Shown: positions 46,756 through 58,199 of the stretch, in pieces | Layout of the letters: every line of letters begins with the position of its first letter | Numbering within the stretch: position 1 is the stretch's first letter | Translations under genes and position numbers: made by a program | The notes under the pieces: generated by a model | Databases searched by the model: none | The model's input: only the letters and a program-made list of their open reading frames with translations | Told to the model about the DNA's origin: nothing | Source: Scilla litardierei | Lineage: Eukaryota > Streptophyta > Magnoliopsida > Asparagales > Asparagaceae | Assembly: GCA_030789695.1 (NCBI GenBank) | Contig: CM061132.1 | Coordinates: 156,966,817 to 157,030,816 of the forward strand | DNA: 64,000 nt | Direction: 5' to 3'

Positions 46756-49700
46756 ATGGGGGACAACCTTACTTCAGCGGACATGAAGGCCTTCATCGGG
46801 GAGATAACGAAGCTACTTGCTTCGAAGGAGTTGGGATCCTCGAGTGGATCGACGCCTTCACGTCCCGTGCAGAAGCTGGAATTGATGCCCAATGATGTGA
46901 AATTGGAAGGGACGAAGAATTACCTCAGTTGGTCCAGGAGGGTGCTTCTCATTCTGAGGTCGAAGGGGTTAGAAGGAGTCGTTCTGGGTTCATGCAAGGA
47001 ACCGCTGGACAAGGATGTGGATGATTGGAAAGTCTGGAGCACCACCAACTCACTGGTGGCTGCTTGGTTGATGACATCGATGGTTCCACCCATTGCTGGG
47101 ATGGTGGAGGCCATAGAGAGTGCTGCGGGGATTTGGAGTATGGTGGAGAAAATGTACTCAGGAGCAGGGAATGTGATGCTCATGATGGAGGTTCAGGGCA
47201 AGGTCGACACCTTGAAGCAGGGGGAGATGACTATTCTAGCCTACTCTGCGGAGTTGAAAAGGCTTTGGTCAGAGTTAGATCACTATGACCCTATTGACCT
47301 ACCTGATCCTAGGAGCGCTGCGATACACAGGAAGTGGGTGGAGCGTAGGCGTGTGACACACTTTCTGAGGAACCTGAATGGAGACTTTGAGGCCAGGAGG
47401 GCGAGTATGTGCCACCTATCCTCCATCCCATCCCTGGAGGAGGTCATAGCTGCAATGGCACAGGAGGAGACCAGACTGAGGGTTATGAAGGATGAGGGTA
47501 CTCAGGTCACTCGGGCTGCACTGGCTGTACCCCCAGTGGCAGTAGTGAGCGAGGATCGAGAGTGCTACACATGTGGGGTGAAGGGGCACCTGAGCTTCAA
47601 CTGCCCACAGAAGGGCAGTGGACGAGGACGTGGCACTGGAGGCAGAGGAGGAGGTCGTTGGGGCCGTGGAGGCCGTGGACGAGGTCGTGGTGGCCCACGG
47701 GCCAACTTTGCTACCGCTGATGGACGACAGGAGACAGTGATGATTGAGGCTACGCCAGCTGAGGCGTCAGACCTAGAGCAGCGGAGACAGTCCAGGTCTA
47801 CTACTGAGAGCTCGGAGAGCCATGCAGACCAGACTGGGGATATTGCCTCGCCATTCGGTAACTTTGCCCACTTCGCTCACACAGGCTCAGGTAACCGATT
47901 AGCCCTTTCATGTAGAGATCATATAGAGTGGATTATTGACTCAGGTGCATCTAGTCATGTGTCAAGAGCATATAGACAATTTTCCACATATAAACCACAT
48001 TCCATTCATGAAACCGTTCAGACAGCTGATGGCACATCCCAACCCATTAGAGGGACTGGTACTATTCAGTGCACTCCCTCCATACGCCTCTCTTCTGTCC
48101 TTCACGTCCCATCATTTCCAGTCAACCTCTTATCTGTTGGCTCTATTGTTGATGATCTCGACTGTAGCATTACTTTTGACTCTACTCATTGTGTGTTGCA
48201 GGAAAGGAAGACTGGGAGGAGGCTTGGGACTGGCGTCAGGCGTGATGGACTGTGGTATCTTGACAGAGCTAGTGGGGATGCTGCACTGGCTGTCGTTGGT
48301 GGAGAGAAGGAAAGGGATGTACTTTTGTTGCATTGTCAGTTGGGGCACTTGCCCTTTGATATTTTGAGTAAAATGTGTCCCGATATTTTAAATGGAGTGA
48401 ATGAAATGAATTTGACATGTGATGCATGTGAATTTGGGAAACACACTAGGACGTCATATCCTAGTGTAGGGATGAGGAGTGTAGAGAAGTTTCATCTTAT
48501 TCACTCAGATGTTTGGGGGCCCTGCCCAGTGACTTCAGTGAGTGGGTTCAGGTGGTTTATCACCTTCATAGATTGTCACTCTCGGATGACATGGCTTTAT
48601 ATGATGAAAAACAAAGGCGAAGCGCTGAAGTGCTTTCAGGACTTCCATAGAAGTGTCAGGAACATGTATGAGGCCAGGATCCGTGTCTTGAGAACGGATA
48701 ATGGGACTGAGTATGTAAACAGGGAGTTTGCATCTTACCTATCTGAGAGTGGGATAACTCATCAAACCACCTGCCCCAACACCCCCCAACAGAACGGAGT
48801 TGCTGAAAGAAAAAATAGACACTTGTTGGAGGTAACTAGGTCACTCATGCTCACCATGAATGTACCTAAGATATTGTGGAGTGAAGCAGTGATGACAGCC
48901 ACATATCTTATCAACAGGATGCCTTCACGGATCCTTGGTATGAAGTCTCCATGTGAGATTCTTATGGGAAAGAACACTTTCGTAGTTCCACCAAAAGTGT
49001 TCGGATGCACATGCTTTGTGAGGGATCATAGACCCTCTGTGGGGAAGCTGGATGCTCGGGCAATTAAATGTATATTTGTTGGGTATCCTTCAAATCAGAA
49101 AGGCTACAGGTGTTGGAGTCCCTCAGAAAGAAAGCTGTTTGTGAGCATGGATGTGACGTTCAGGGAGACTGAACCGTTTTATGGAGGACTGACAGATTCT
49201 ACATCAGTATTTGATACTGGGGCCTCTCCAAGCACAGGAGGAGTTGGTCGAGAGGGGGAGACTGATGACAGGAGGGTAGTGGTTGGACTTATACCATGCC
49301 CTGTCAGGGCTACTGGTACTGGTCCTGATAGCAGGGAGGAAGGAAGGACCTTGGTGGAAGAGGAGGAAGACAGGCTGTACGGCAGGAAATATAGCAGGAG
49401 ACAGAAGGATAGTCATGGCGATGGAGGACAACAAGAAGACATCTTCCCCACTGAAGAACCACTAGCTCCACTGCCCCATGTCGAGGTTGATCAGTCTATC
49501 ACGCCTGCTCGAGTCCCGACCTCCTTACTACCTTCCTCTCCTACCACGGATGGTAACCTTTCTTTGCCTTCCTCTAGTTTAGATCTTCCACTTGCATCTC
49601 GTAGGGAGCCTCGTATCAATGCCGGCAGGCCTCCTGTACGGTATGGATATGAGACTGATATTGCTAATCATGTCTCCTACGCTTCTCTTACACCTGCATA

Positions 49701-51270
49701 TAGGGCTATCATTGCATCCTTACAGTCTATCCCTATACCAAGTGATTGGCGAGTGGCAAAGCAACATCCCCAGTGGAAGAAAGCAATGCTCGAAGAACTT
49801 GAGGCACTGGAGAAGAACAAGACATGGAGACTTGTCTCACTTCCAGCAGGGAAGAAGGCTGTGGGCTGCAAGTGGGTATTCACAGTAAAGCAAACTGCAG
49901 AAGGGAAGGTGGACAGGTACAAGGCGAGGCTGGTTGCCAAGGGTTACAGTCAGACTTATGGGATCGATTATGATGAGACATTTGCCCCAGTGGCAAAGAT
50001 GAGTACTGTGAGAGTACTGATATCCTGTGCAGCGAATTTTGGATGGAAATTGCATCAGTTGGATGTAAAGAATGCCTTCTTGCATGGAGACTTACAGGAG
50101 GAAGTATACATGGAGGTTCCACCTGGCTTTGGCACACAACAGACGGTGGGAAAGGTGTGTAGACTGGACAAGTCTTTGTATGGGCTGAAGCAATCTCCAA
50201 GGGCATGGTTCGACAGGTTCAGGCGTGCAGTCATCACCATGGGCTACAAGCAGAGTAATGGTGATCATACTGTGTTCTATAGACATTCAGGGCAGCGGAT
50301 CACTCTTTTGACTGTGTATGTTGATGACATTATTATCACTGGAGATGATGAAGAGGGAATCTCTCACTTGAAGGTGAGGTTGGCGAGAGAGTTTGAGGTC
50401 AAGGACCTTGGACAGTTGGGATACTTCCTTGGACTGGAGATTGCCAGGTCCAGGAAGGGTATAGTTCTCTCACAGAGAAAGTATGCACTGGATCTCCTGG
50501 CTGAGACAGGTATGTTGGGGTGTCGTCCAGCAGTTACTCCTATTGATCAGAATCATAAGTTGCATTCACAATCAGGGGAGCCAGTGGACAAAGAGAGGTA
50601 CCAGAGACTTGTTGGACGCCTCATCTACTTATGCCATACCAGACCTGACATTGCCTATGCTATCAGTGTGGTAAGTAGGTACATGCATGATCCTAGGACT
50701 GGACATATGGAGGCAGTCTTCAGGATACTGAGGTATCTGAAGAATAGTCCAGGAAAAGGCATATTATTTGGTAGTCATGGTCACATGAATGTGACAGGCT
50801 ACTGTGATGCAGATTGGGCCAGTTGCTTGGATGATAGGAGATCGACCTCAGGCTACTGTGTGTTTGTTGGGGGCAACTTGGTCTCTTGGCGCAGCAAGAA
50901 GCAGGATTTGGTGGCTCGTTCCACTGCAGAGGCAGAGTATCGTGCTATGGTGCTTAGTACTTGTGAGATGATCTGGTTGAGATCACTTCTACATGAGCTA
51001 CGCCTGCTGAGAGAAGGACCATTGCAGTTGTTGTGTGATAACAAGTCTGCAATTAATATTGCCAACAACCCAGTGCAACATGATAGAACGAAGCACATAG
51101 AGATTGACAGGTTCTTCATTAAAGAGAGACTGGACAAGAAACAGTTGGAGATCTCCTACATTAGCTCTGGACAGCAACTAGCAGATTGCCTTACGAAGGG
51201 GTTGAGCTCTAAAGGAGTGGAGGATGCTTGTAACAAGATGGGCATGATAAATATCTTTTGCTCATCTTGA
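46756..51270 (+). CDS. Ty1/copia gag-pol polyprotein, complete
   Basis: One frame of 1504 codons. The gag domain fills about residues 1-290 and ends with a zinc knuckle C270-x2-C273-x4-H278-x4-C283 followed by a glycine/arginine-rich stretch. Aspartic protease: D395-S-G. Integrase: zinc-binding H526, H531, C555, C558; catalytic D585, D648, E684 with the expected 35-residue spacing between the last two, and the GKLDARAIKCIFVGYP region after it. Reverse transcriptase: FAPVAKM, Y1188-V-D-D. RNase H: first aspartate D1351 (YCDADWA), then TAEAEYRAM and LADCLTK near the end. All key residues of a working copia polyprotein are present, in the copia order with integrase before RT. The stop codon abuts the polypurine tract. 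Confidence 0.97.
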   Translation: MGDNLTSADMKAFIGEITKLLASKELGSSSGSTPSRPVQKLELMPNDVKLEGTKNYLSWSRRVLLILRSKGLEGVVLGSCKEPLDKDVDDWKVWSTTNSLVAAWLMTSMVPPIAGMVEAIESAAGIWSMVEKMYSGAGNVMLMMEVQGKVDTLKQGEMTILAYSAELKRLWSELDHYDPIDLPDPRSAAIHRKWVERRRVTHFLRNLNGDFEARRASMCHLSSIPSLEEVIAAMAQEETRLRVMKDEGTQVTRAALAVPPVAVVSEDRECYTCGVKGHLSFNCPQKGSGRGRGTGGRGGGRWGRGGRGRGRGGPRANFATADGRQETVMIEATPAEASDLEQRRQSRSTTESSESHADQTGDIASPFGNFAHFAHTGSGNRLALSCRDHIEWIIDSGASSHVSRAYRQFSTYKPHSIHETVQTADGTSQPIRGTGTIQCTPSIRLSSVLHVPSFPVNLLSVGSIVDDLDCSITFDSTHCVLQERKTGRRLGTGVRRDGLWYLDRASGDAALAVVGGEKERDVLLLHCQLGHLPFDILSKMCPDILNGVNEMNLTCDACEFGKHTRTSYPSVGMRSVEKFHLIHSDVWGPCPVTSVSGFRWFITFIDCHSRMTWLYMMKNKGEALKCFQDFHRSVRNMYEARIRVLRTDNGTEYVNREFASYLSESGITHQTTCPNTPQQNGVAERKNRHLLEVTRSLMLTMNVPKILWSEAVMTATYLINRMPSRILGMKSPCEILMGKNTFVVPPKVFGCTCFVRDHRPSVGKLDARAIKCIFVGYPSNQKGYRCWSPSERKLFVSMDVTFRETEPFYGGLTDSTSVFDTGASPSTGGVGREGETDDRRVVVGLIPCPVRATGTGPDSREEGRTLVEEEEDRLYGRKYSRRQKDSHGDGGQQEDIFPTEEPLAPLPHVEVDQSITPARVPTSLLPSSPTTDGNLSLPSSSLDLPLASRREPRINAGRPPVRYGYETDIANHVSYASLTPAYRAIIASLQSIPIPSDWRVAKQHPQWKKAMLEELEALEKNKTWRLVSLPAGKKAVGCKWVFTVKQTAEGKVDRYKARLVAKGYSQTYGIDYDETFAPVAKMSTVRVLISCAANFGWKLHQLDVKNAFLHGDLQEEVYMEVPPGFGTQQTVGKVCRLDKSLYGLKQSPRAWFDRFRRAVITMGYKQSNGDHTVFYRHSGQRITLLTVYVDDIIITGDDEEGISHLKVRLAREFEVKDLGQLGYFLGLEIARSRKGIVLSQRKYALDLLAETGMLGCRPAVTPIDQNHKLHSQSGEPVDKERYQRLVGRLIYLCHTRPDIAYAISVVSRYMHDPRTGHMEAVFRILRYLKNSPGKGILFGSHGHMNVTGYCDADWASCLDDRRSTSGYCVFVGGNLVSWRSKKQDLVARSTAEAEYRAMVLSTCEMIWLRSLLHELRLLREGPLQLLCDNKSAINIANNPVQHDRTKHIEIDRFFIKERLDKKQLEISYISSGQQLADCLTKGLSSKGVEDACNKMGMINIFCSS

Positions 51271-51406
51271 GGGGGAGTATTGAGTAATGTGTGTGTGAGA
51301 GGAGTAAATTGGGTGTGTGTGTAAAGAAAGTGTGAAATCATATAAATAGAAGTGATAGCCTCACTTTGGAGGCTAATCACATTTTCCCCCAACTTTCTAC
51401 AATATC

Positions 51407-51745
51407 AAGGGGAAATTCCAACCCTACAGGGGAGGGGAGGGCAAAGACAACTTATATTCACAAATTCAAGGCATGCATCCAAGAGAGACATCAAGATAAG
51501 TAACATTAACAATGGTTCAGTATGAAGGGTAACTAACATGGTAAACTTAATAGCTACTAACAAGTTTAACAGAAACAAGAGTGCCATTTTCCAATGCCTG
51601 AGTTAGGCATGGTTGCTTCGGAAAAACGAGGGCCCAGACTATCTACCATATAGCAAGACGCTTTAACTTTGGCACAATCTTCACTTCGTACAAAAAGGAT
51701 GTTCATAGGCAATCTGTACACCCTGTATGTTGCTCTTAACTAGTG
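51407..51745 (-). other. Intron remnant of the PAT17-like gene
   Basis: Unique-looking sequence right of the copia insertion, read here as the continuation of the interrupted PAT17-like intron. I looked for the expected DHHC-domain exon on the minus strand and did not find it. At 51750 it passes into the AT-rich gypsy LTR family. Confidence 0.4.
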
Positions 51746-51749
51746 AAAG

Positions 51750-52800
51750 CTAGGCTATTTGTAAGACTTCTTGACGCAGGACGGAAGCATGCAAAGTGTG
51801 GCGAGGATTTGAGGAAGAAAAAAATTGGGGATTTGATAGCTTTTCGGGCCTCGCATCCCAAAAATCCATCGATCACCGCTCGCACACCTCGTACGCGGAG
51901 AATTTTCAAACCTCACGTCCAGACAACTAAACCCACTCTCGTACTTCAATTCAATGAAAAAAAATTTAATTTTTAGCAAACACAAAGTTTACACCAAAAT
52001 TTCAATTTCTAATCAACTCTTTATGAACAATAAAATAATTTTGCGACCATTATATAAGCTTATAACTTGATTTCTAAAAATTACATCTAATAAGGGACAC
52101 CAAAAATTTAAAATAACTAAAATACTCGAAAGAATTCAAATTCTATCTCAACTAAAATAGCTAAAAAAACTCAAATGACTCAAACTTCATCTCAAATAAA
52201 ATTTTAAAAAATATTCTATCTCAAAATCTAAATAGATGGATCCTCATCACTTGACACATTATGGAAGCAGGAAAATTATGATGTGGATTTAGGAAAGAAC
52301 AAAATTAAATATTTGATAACTTTTTATGTCTCGCACCCCATAGATCCAATGATCACAGACTCGCACATCTCGCACGTGGAGATTTTTTGGACATTTCGGC
52401 TAAGCAACCAAGCCCACTCTTGCACTCTGATATAAAGGATTTAATTTTTTAAAAACACAAAGTTTACATCAAAATTTCTCAAATTATATTATCTTTATTG
52501 AAACTATAAAATAAGTTTATGATATTTATATATGCTTGCAACTTGACTTTAAAAAATTGCATCCAATATGAGACTATAACTCTAAATAACTAAAAACATA
52601 AATAATTAAAAGACTCAAAATGACACAAACTTTATCTTAAATAAAATAACTAAAAGACTTAAGTGACTCAAAATTCTGTCTTAAATAAAGTATCTCAAAT
52701 CCAAACTGGATAGATCCTCATCATTCTATCTAACTTGACAACTTCACCGCATGTTGAATGATAGTAGGAATACCACAATCAGGTAGTAATCAACATGAGA
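51750..52800 (-). repeat. Two adjacent copies of an AT-rich Ty3/gypsy LTR
   Basis: Copies at about 51750-52250 and 52255-52800 run in the same order: a GGAAG...GAGGA or GGAAA start, TTTGATA, CTCGCA, GATC-CAGACTCGCAC, GGAGA, TTAATTTTT-AAAACACAAAG, a TATATAA-like box on the minus strand, repeated ACTAAAA and TAAAATAACT, and ATGGATCCTCATCA at the end. Further copies occur at about 55060-55610, 57160-57640 and 63378-63780. Confidence 0.6.
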
Positions 52801-52804
52801 AGTC

Positions 52805-53560
52805 TCATGTAGTAGTAGAAGATGCGCCCGTAAACTTTAAAATATAGCATGATGTAGATTTATAAACGAATATTTTTGAAAAATATTTCCAACTCACAAA
52901 AGGTATGAAAGCATTGTTTGTTGGACGATATGAAGAATTTGCAATCATAAACTCAACATGTGCAAATACCTCAAGCTGAAAAGGTGGCTCCAACGATGAC
53001 TTTTCCTCGGGATCGAAGCTCAACTGTGGACTTAGGCTCGGACTCAAACTTGATCATGAACTGATCATATGGCTTGGGCTCAATTGCAGACTCGACATTT
53101 GGCTTGGGCTCTTGTTCAGGCTCAGAGGATTCCTTACGCCTGACTCATTGGAGTTCAACCCAATCTTTTTATTAGCTCAAATCTTGGGTTGGAAAGTTTT
53201 CAACATAACTTTTATCCCATTAAATATGAAAGCGTGTGTGTTTGACCTTTTAGAACTCATCACATCTAGGTTGTATAACCAAGGCTTTCCTATCAAAATG
53301 TGTTCAGAATCCATGAATAATATATAAGGTCACACCAAATATGATCCCGATAGCTTACTGGATATGCACTAAACATTACAGGGTAATTGAATGAGCGGTC
53401 TTATCAACCCAAGTGACATTATATAGCTGTGGATGTAGTTTAGCTGTTAGACCCATTCTATCTAAGACTGATTTGGCAACAATATTAACATAAGTTTCTT
53501 TATTGATCACCAATTTATATGACTTATCACCTATAATGATATATGTATAAAAATGCTAGT
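52805..53560 (-). pseudogene. Decayed Ty3/gypsy protease region
   Basis: On the minus strand 53520-53225 gives LVINKETYVNIVAKSVLDRM, LHPQLYNVTWVDKTA and EHILIGKPWLYNLDVM, with stops between. This matches the end of the retroviral-type protease domain in plant Ty3/gypsy elements. The active-site triad is mutated (INKE where a DSG-like motif is expected). A downstream frame at 52805-53047 is not assignable. Confidence 0.65.
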
Positions 53561-53736
53561 CATGTGCTAATCTTTCTCACTATAATGTGTTATAGGCAAG
53601 CACATAACGACATCGATATGAGCACACATTCACATAAATCTTCATGTGCATTAGCAGTAGTTTTAGTAGTTTCGATGCATAGATTTTTTTTCGATCATTC
53701 CTCCAAATATATATTGATTTAAACTGCCTCTAGAAT

Positions 53737-54759
53737 TGTTATGATCTCAAGATCGGCACATATGATCTAGGCCCACTTGTTCAAGGCCCGAGTCTTGGCC
53801 CGCCAAATCTCCCTAGGGAAGCCTAGTTCGTCGAAGCTCGTCGATGTTTAAGAAAGCACGCCTAGCGGAACAACAAGCTCGCCATCAGAATCAGAAGAGT
53901 CATTCAGCTGATCACACAAGTCCACGCTAGCTCACCCAAGAGTAGCTCGCACCCAGAGTGGCTCGCCCCACAGGAAGCTTGTCCGGACGCGGCTCACCTA
54001 CCTGTTCGTCCAAGGAGAAAGACGACATGCCACTGCCAGTTTCACTACAACAAAGCCTGACAAAAGTGCAACCGGTCGCTTCGCCGCCTGACCTTCTGTC
54101 GAAAGCGCGCCCCGCCGTTTTGCCGCCAGACAGCCTAACAAAAGCGCCACCCGACATTTACGACTCTGACCGCATGACAAAAACACGCACGACGCATCCG
54201 GCCCTGACACCAACGGTCGGATCCCTGACGTCTTGACACCGCCAGTCCAGCAAAAGCAACCGACTCCAGTAGGCTATAAATACCACATCTCCTCCAACGA
54301 GAAGGGGGTTGGGTTTTCGCGTATTAGTAAGAGACTCTTGACACATCTAATCTCCTTCGCATTCACATCTCCACAATAGTCCGCCACACAAGTGCTGATT
54401 AGTCTTTTAGATCGCTCTTCGTGTCCGACATCTTTTTCTCAGTCATCTACTGACTTAAGCATCGGAGGGGCTACGGGCTGAAAGCCGGCCCGGCCTTTCT
54501 GACAGGTTGCTCCTCTTACAGGAAGTTCGCCATTGCTGCCACCGGACGAGCGACCTGTGCCACTCTTCAACATCGTTCAAGCTTCCTTCATTAAATAGCG
54601 GGCGACCTACTCCTCTTGACAGGTGACTTCAAGATCCTCTTCCTCAAATCGCCCTCAGATTGCAGTTATCCTCGTCGTCGCCCCCAAACACTTGTAACCA
54701 TCGTGCCCTTGGTTCTCCACTCAATACAAATTAATTGTAGCGGATTCTACCACGCAACA
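53737..54759 (+). mobile_element. Solo LTR (1023 bp), TSD AGAAT
   Basis: Begins TGTTATGATC, ends CACGCAACA, and is flanked by AGAAT at 53732-53736 and 54760-54764. A TATAAATA box lies near 54275. There is no internal region, so it is a solo LTR left by recombination. Its last 20 bases closely resemble the minus-strand end of the solo LTR at 58894-59930. ORFs across it are not real genes. Confidence 0.9.
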
Positions 54760-54764
54760 AGAAT

Positions 54765-55059
54765 AAATCAAAATAACGGACTTAGTGTGCTGAAATTCCT
54801 TCAAAATCTTAAATTTTGACAAACGTAATTGTCGCAATGAGAAAAATTCAAAAAATCTGCTGAAATTGAGAATTAATACTGTAGCAACCAAATTTTGAAA
54901 AAAATTCAACCAAAGTTTTTATATCTATTCTGAGTTTTTTCTTATCTCAGTTCTTTGATATATATTTTTCTCTTTTTAAATTTTTTTCCTCGCATTTTTC
55001 TCCCGTCTCTTTTTTGAATTTTCTCTCTTTTTGATCATATTTTTTCATTAATTAAATCC
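54765..55059. other. AT-rich gypsy-family interior
   Basis: No coding signal. Lies between the solo LTR and the next AT-rich LTR copy. Confidence 0.4.
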
Positions 55060-55610
55060 TAACTAAAAGAAAAGGATGGATGATGAACACAAGAAAGAAT
55101 TTTTTAAAAAAAGAATTCGGATTTGGCTCGGACACCAAGTTTGACACAAGACGGAAGTTGGAAAATTACAATGAGAATTTATGGATAAAGAGAATTAGGA
55201 ATTTGATATATATTTTGGCCTCACACACTGTAGATCTAATGATCACTGACTCGCATATCCTGTACGTGAAGATTTTCGAACCTCACGCAAGACAATGAAG
55301 TCCACTTTCGAACTCCAATACAAAAAATTTATTTTTTAGCAAACATAAAGTTTACACCAAAATTTTAATTTATATTCAACTCTTCATGAAAAATAAAATA
55401 ATTTTACGTCATTATATAGGTTTACAACTTGAATTTTACAAATTACATCCAATGTGGAACTAAAATTCTAAAACAACTAAAAGAATCAAAATAACTAAAG
55501 GCTTAAAACTATCACAAATAAAATAACTAAAAGATTCAAACTCCACTTCAAATAACATCGTTAAAAACTCTATCTTAAATCCAAATTGGATGGATCCTCC
55601 TCACTTTTGC
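55060..55610 (-). repeat. AT-rich Ty3/gypsy LTR copy
   Basis: Third copy of the family described at 51750-52800, with the same landmarks: GACGGAAGTTGGAAAATTAC, CTCACACACTGTAGATC, TTAGCAAACATAAAG, TATATAGG on the plus strand, ATGGATCCTCCTCA. Confidence 0.55.
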
Positions 55611-56474
55611 ACGGATTGATAGGAATGATGAAATGCTAAAAGTGTTGAATTGAATTAGTAATAATAAATGGACAATCTAGGGCTGTGCATGGGGCATGCA
55701 TGCTCGGACTAGTGTTAGATTTGTGCAATGGAAAGCGCGATGCATTCACATGCTTGCCCATGTATGCAACTGCAAAAGCAATTGTCGTCGTCATTTAAGC
55801 CTTTTTCCATTGTGTCCACATGGAGCAAGGTTCCACAAATTTTTTTTTGCAAAGATTAATGCATGTTTATTGACCTAACCTAATGTCACTCTGTTAATTA
55901 GTGTCGATTTCTTGTCAAGGACACTGTGGACTTACGAAAATCCCAAAAGACCAGTGAAAAACGGACCCATTGTCCTTTTGTCTGTCTTTGATATTTGAAT
56001 TTATAGATTTAATTCCATTTTCACATTCATATCAATGGTCATGATCTAAAGAGATGGACCTCAACGGGCATTACCCTGCTTTTTATAAATTTTGCATTCT
56101 GGCATGTGCTTTGTCCTAGGTATAAGGCTATTTCGGTATAATGCCATTCGGTGAGAATTTCACACTTTTACATGGCCTCCTGTCCAAATCAAGTTACTTG
56201 GGAAGAAAAAATTGATTAAATGGGAAGAAACAATCTCTTTCAATCAACCTTGTGTTTTTTAAAACAAGGGACAGAATACTCATGGCATATATTTGTTGAA
56301 TGTCGTGCTCTTAATTTTCTTTAGGATTTTTGTTGGTGGCATATTTATGTTAATGTCAGTTCTATTTCTTCTTATTCTTGGTATACTTTTTGGAGGAAGA
56401 AAAGGGGAACAAAAGGGATTAGTATCCTATCAGCTATGTTTAAGGTAAATTATATACACACCCTATGTACTATT
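55611..56474. other. No gene recognised
   Basis: Intergenic or TE-derived sequence. No repeat or coding assignment. Confidence 0.45.
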
Positions 56475-57150
56475 TAGGGGTGGCAAAGTGAAACCGACCC
56501 AACCCCGGCCTCTTGGGCCAGGTATGGGTAGGGGCAAAACTGGGTCAGGTAGGATCCGGATCGTCCCGACCAACCCAGATAAAATCCGGGTCAGGTACAT
56601 GCTTGACACTCAACCCAAATTGACCCAAATACCACCAGCTTAATATTATATATATATATATATTAAATATAATGCACACCTACATTATTATCTCCAGTGG
56701 GAAAGTTGGTTATCCGGTTTGATCAATTCTCTTCCTGTTGGAGGTCACAGGTTCGAGCTATGTTAGTTGCAATAATTTTAAACATTTTTTCTCAATTTTT
56801 AAATAATAGGATTGATTGAAAATTTGAAATGATATAAATTAATTGAAAATAAAAGTTAACCACCTTTGTAGCTTGTTGGTAATGACAGTTGCAAGCATAC
56901 TTGAGGTTGCACGTTCAAGGCCTACTCTCTGTTATTTGTTTGAATTAATTTTTCATATTTTCCATCCGAACCCGACCCGAACCCGAACCGCACGACCCGC
57001 AGGGCATACCGGGTCAGGTACGGGTGACCCGGTTTACACCCGGATCGGGTACGGGTATTCGAACCTTGACCCAGATTTAATCTGGGTCGGGTTCGAGTTT
57101 ACTCTTATCCGGGTCGGGTCAAACCCGACCCGACCCGTTTTCCACCCCTA
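56475..57150. mobile_element. hAT-type MITE with GGGTCGGG-rich interior
   Basis: The ends TAGGGGTGGCAAA and (reverse complement) TAGGGGTGGAAAA are inverted repeats. Flanks GTACTATT (56467-56474) and GTACTACT (57151-57158) are an 8-bp duplication with one change. GACCCGACCC-type subterminal repeats occur at both ends. 676 bp, no transposase. Confidence 0.85.
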
Positions 57151-57159
57151 GTACTACTG

Positions 57160-57640
57160 ACACATTGTAAATGATGATCCCATGACATAACACAACAAAC
57201 TAGATCTAGGATTTTAGGCAATAGAAAAACAAGAAACCGAAAGAAATTGGGGATTAACAATAGAAAGCTAGGTATTTTCAAATAAAAGATAGATTTTGGA
57301 CCTCTCGTCAGGCACTTCATACGCCCACTCTTAACTTCCCATGAGAAAAAATGTTTAAAGAAAATTTAGGGTTCCTTACGAACCAAACTAGAATTTCTCT
57401 CATAATTATCAATTGTCAATTTTCTAAATGAAATAGGTGAAATACATCCTTCTTTAAAAGTAAACATATGTGCACCATACATGTAGCTAAAAATAGCTAA
57501 AAATAACTGAAAATAAAATAAAATCTCTAAAAATAAAAACTGAATTAACTAAAAATCAAAATAAAATAAAATAATAGCTAAGTTTAGAACTAACTCGAGT
57601 TGGATCTCAATCATTCTTTTTGGTTCATCTCTTGTTGAAT
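57160..57640 (-). repeat. AT-rich Ty3/gypsy LTR copy
   Basis: Collinear with 63378-63780: AGATCTAGG-TTTTAGG, AGAAA-GAAAGC, TAGAATTTCT, ATTATCAAT, TGCACCATACAT, AAAATCTCTAAAAATAAA, AATCAAAATAAAATAAAATA, GCTAAGT. The hAT MITE adjoins it at 57158. Confidence 0.6.
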
Positions 57641-58199
57641 AAAAATAGAAAGCGCACAACGGGATAAAACTGATCATTCAACTCCAAGGTGGCACGGATA
57701 AAAGACGATTAGTTGGTACTATATGTTACATGCCAATATCAAGCTCATGTGAAACAATCGATACGATCACATTGAGATCTTTGCAAAGCTCGACTACATG
57801 CAAAACCTCATATGTTCTAGAACGAATCTCACTGTGCATACTCTAACCATCTCATCATTCTTAATGTCAAATCCATGTAAATTTCTATTTGATATTGTAA
57901 CAAACCTATTATTATTAGCAATGATTCTGTCATCTTCTATAAAACTCGATGAGAACATGTACACGTGCAAAACTTCCTCAAAGGTTCTAGAACAAACATC
58001 TTTAGGTATACTCTAGTCATCTTATCATTCTTAATGATAAATCCCTGTAAATTTTTATTAGATGCAACAGATCTATTCTTATTAGCAATATGATTTCTCA
58101 AGTCTCAAAAATGCAAGTTACTCACATGACATGCATGCTGCTCAAGAAAAGCATTAAATCTATGATAAATAACTTAACTCTGGGGAACTCAGGACTATA

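Larger units (their letters stand above)
46147..51406 (+). mobile_element. Intact Ty1/copia retrotransposon (with 5-bp TSD)
   Basis: The 124-bp LTRs at 46152-46275 and 51278-51401 are identical and are flanked by the duplication ATATC (46147-46151 and 51402-51406). The iMet primer site TGGTATCAGAGC begins at 46276, directly after the 5' LTR. The purine tract GAGGGGGAG ends at 51277, directly before the 3' LTR. The LTR begins TATTG rather than TGTTG and ends CTACA. The element lies antisense within an intron of the PAT17-like gene, about 110 bp before the acceptor of its exon at 46043. Identical LTRs and an open 4.5-kb ORF point to a very recent insertion. Confidence 0.96.

Noticed and set aside
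47025..51137. Many antisense and out-of-frame ORFs across the copia polyprotein
   Set aside because: Shadows of the 1504-codon gag-pol frame.
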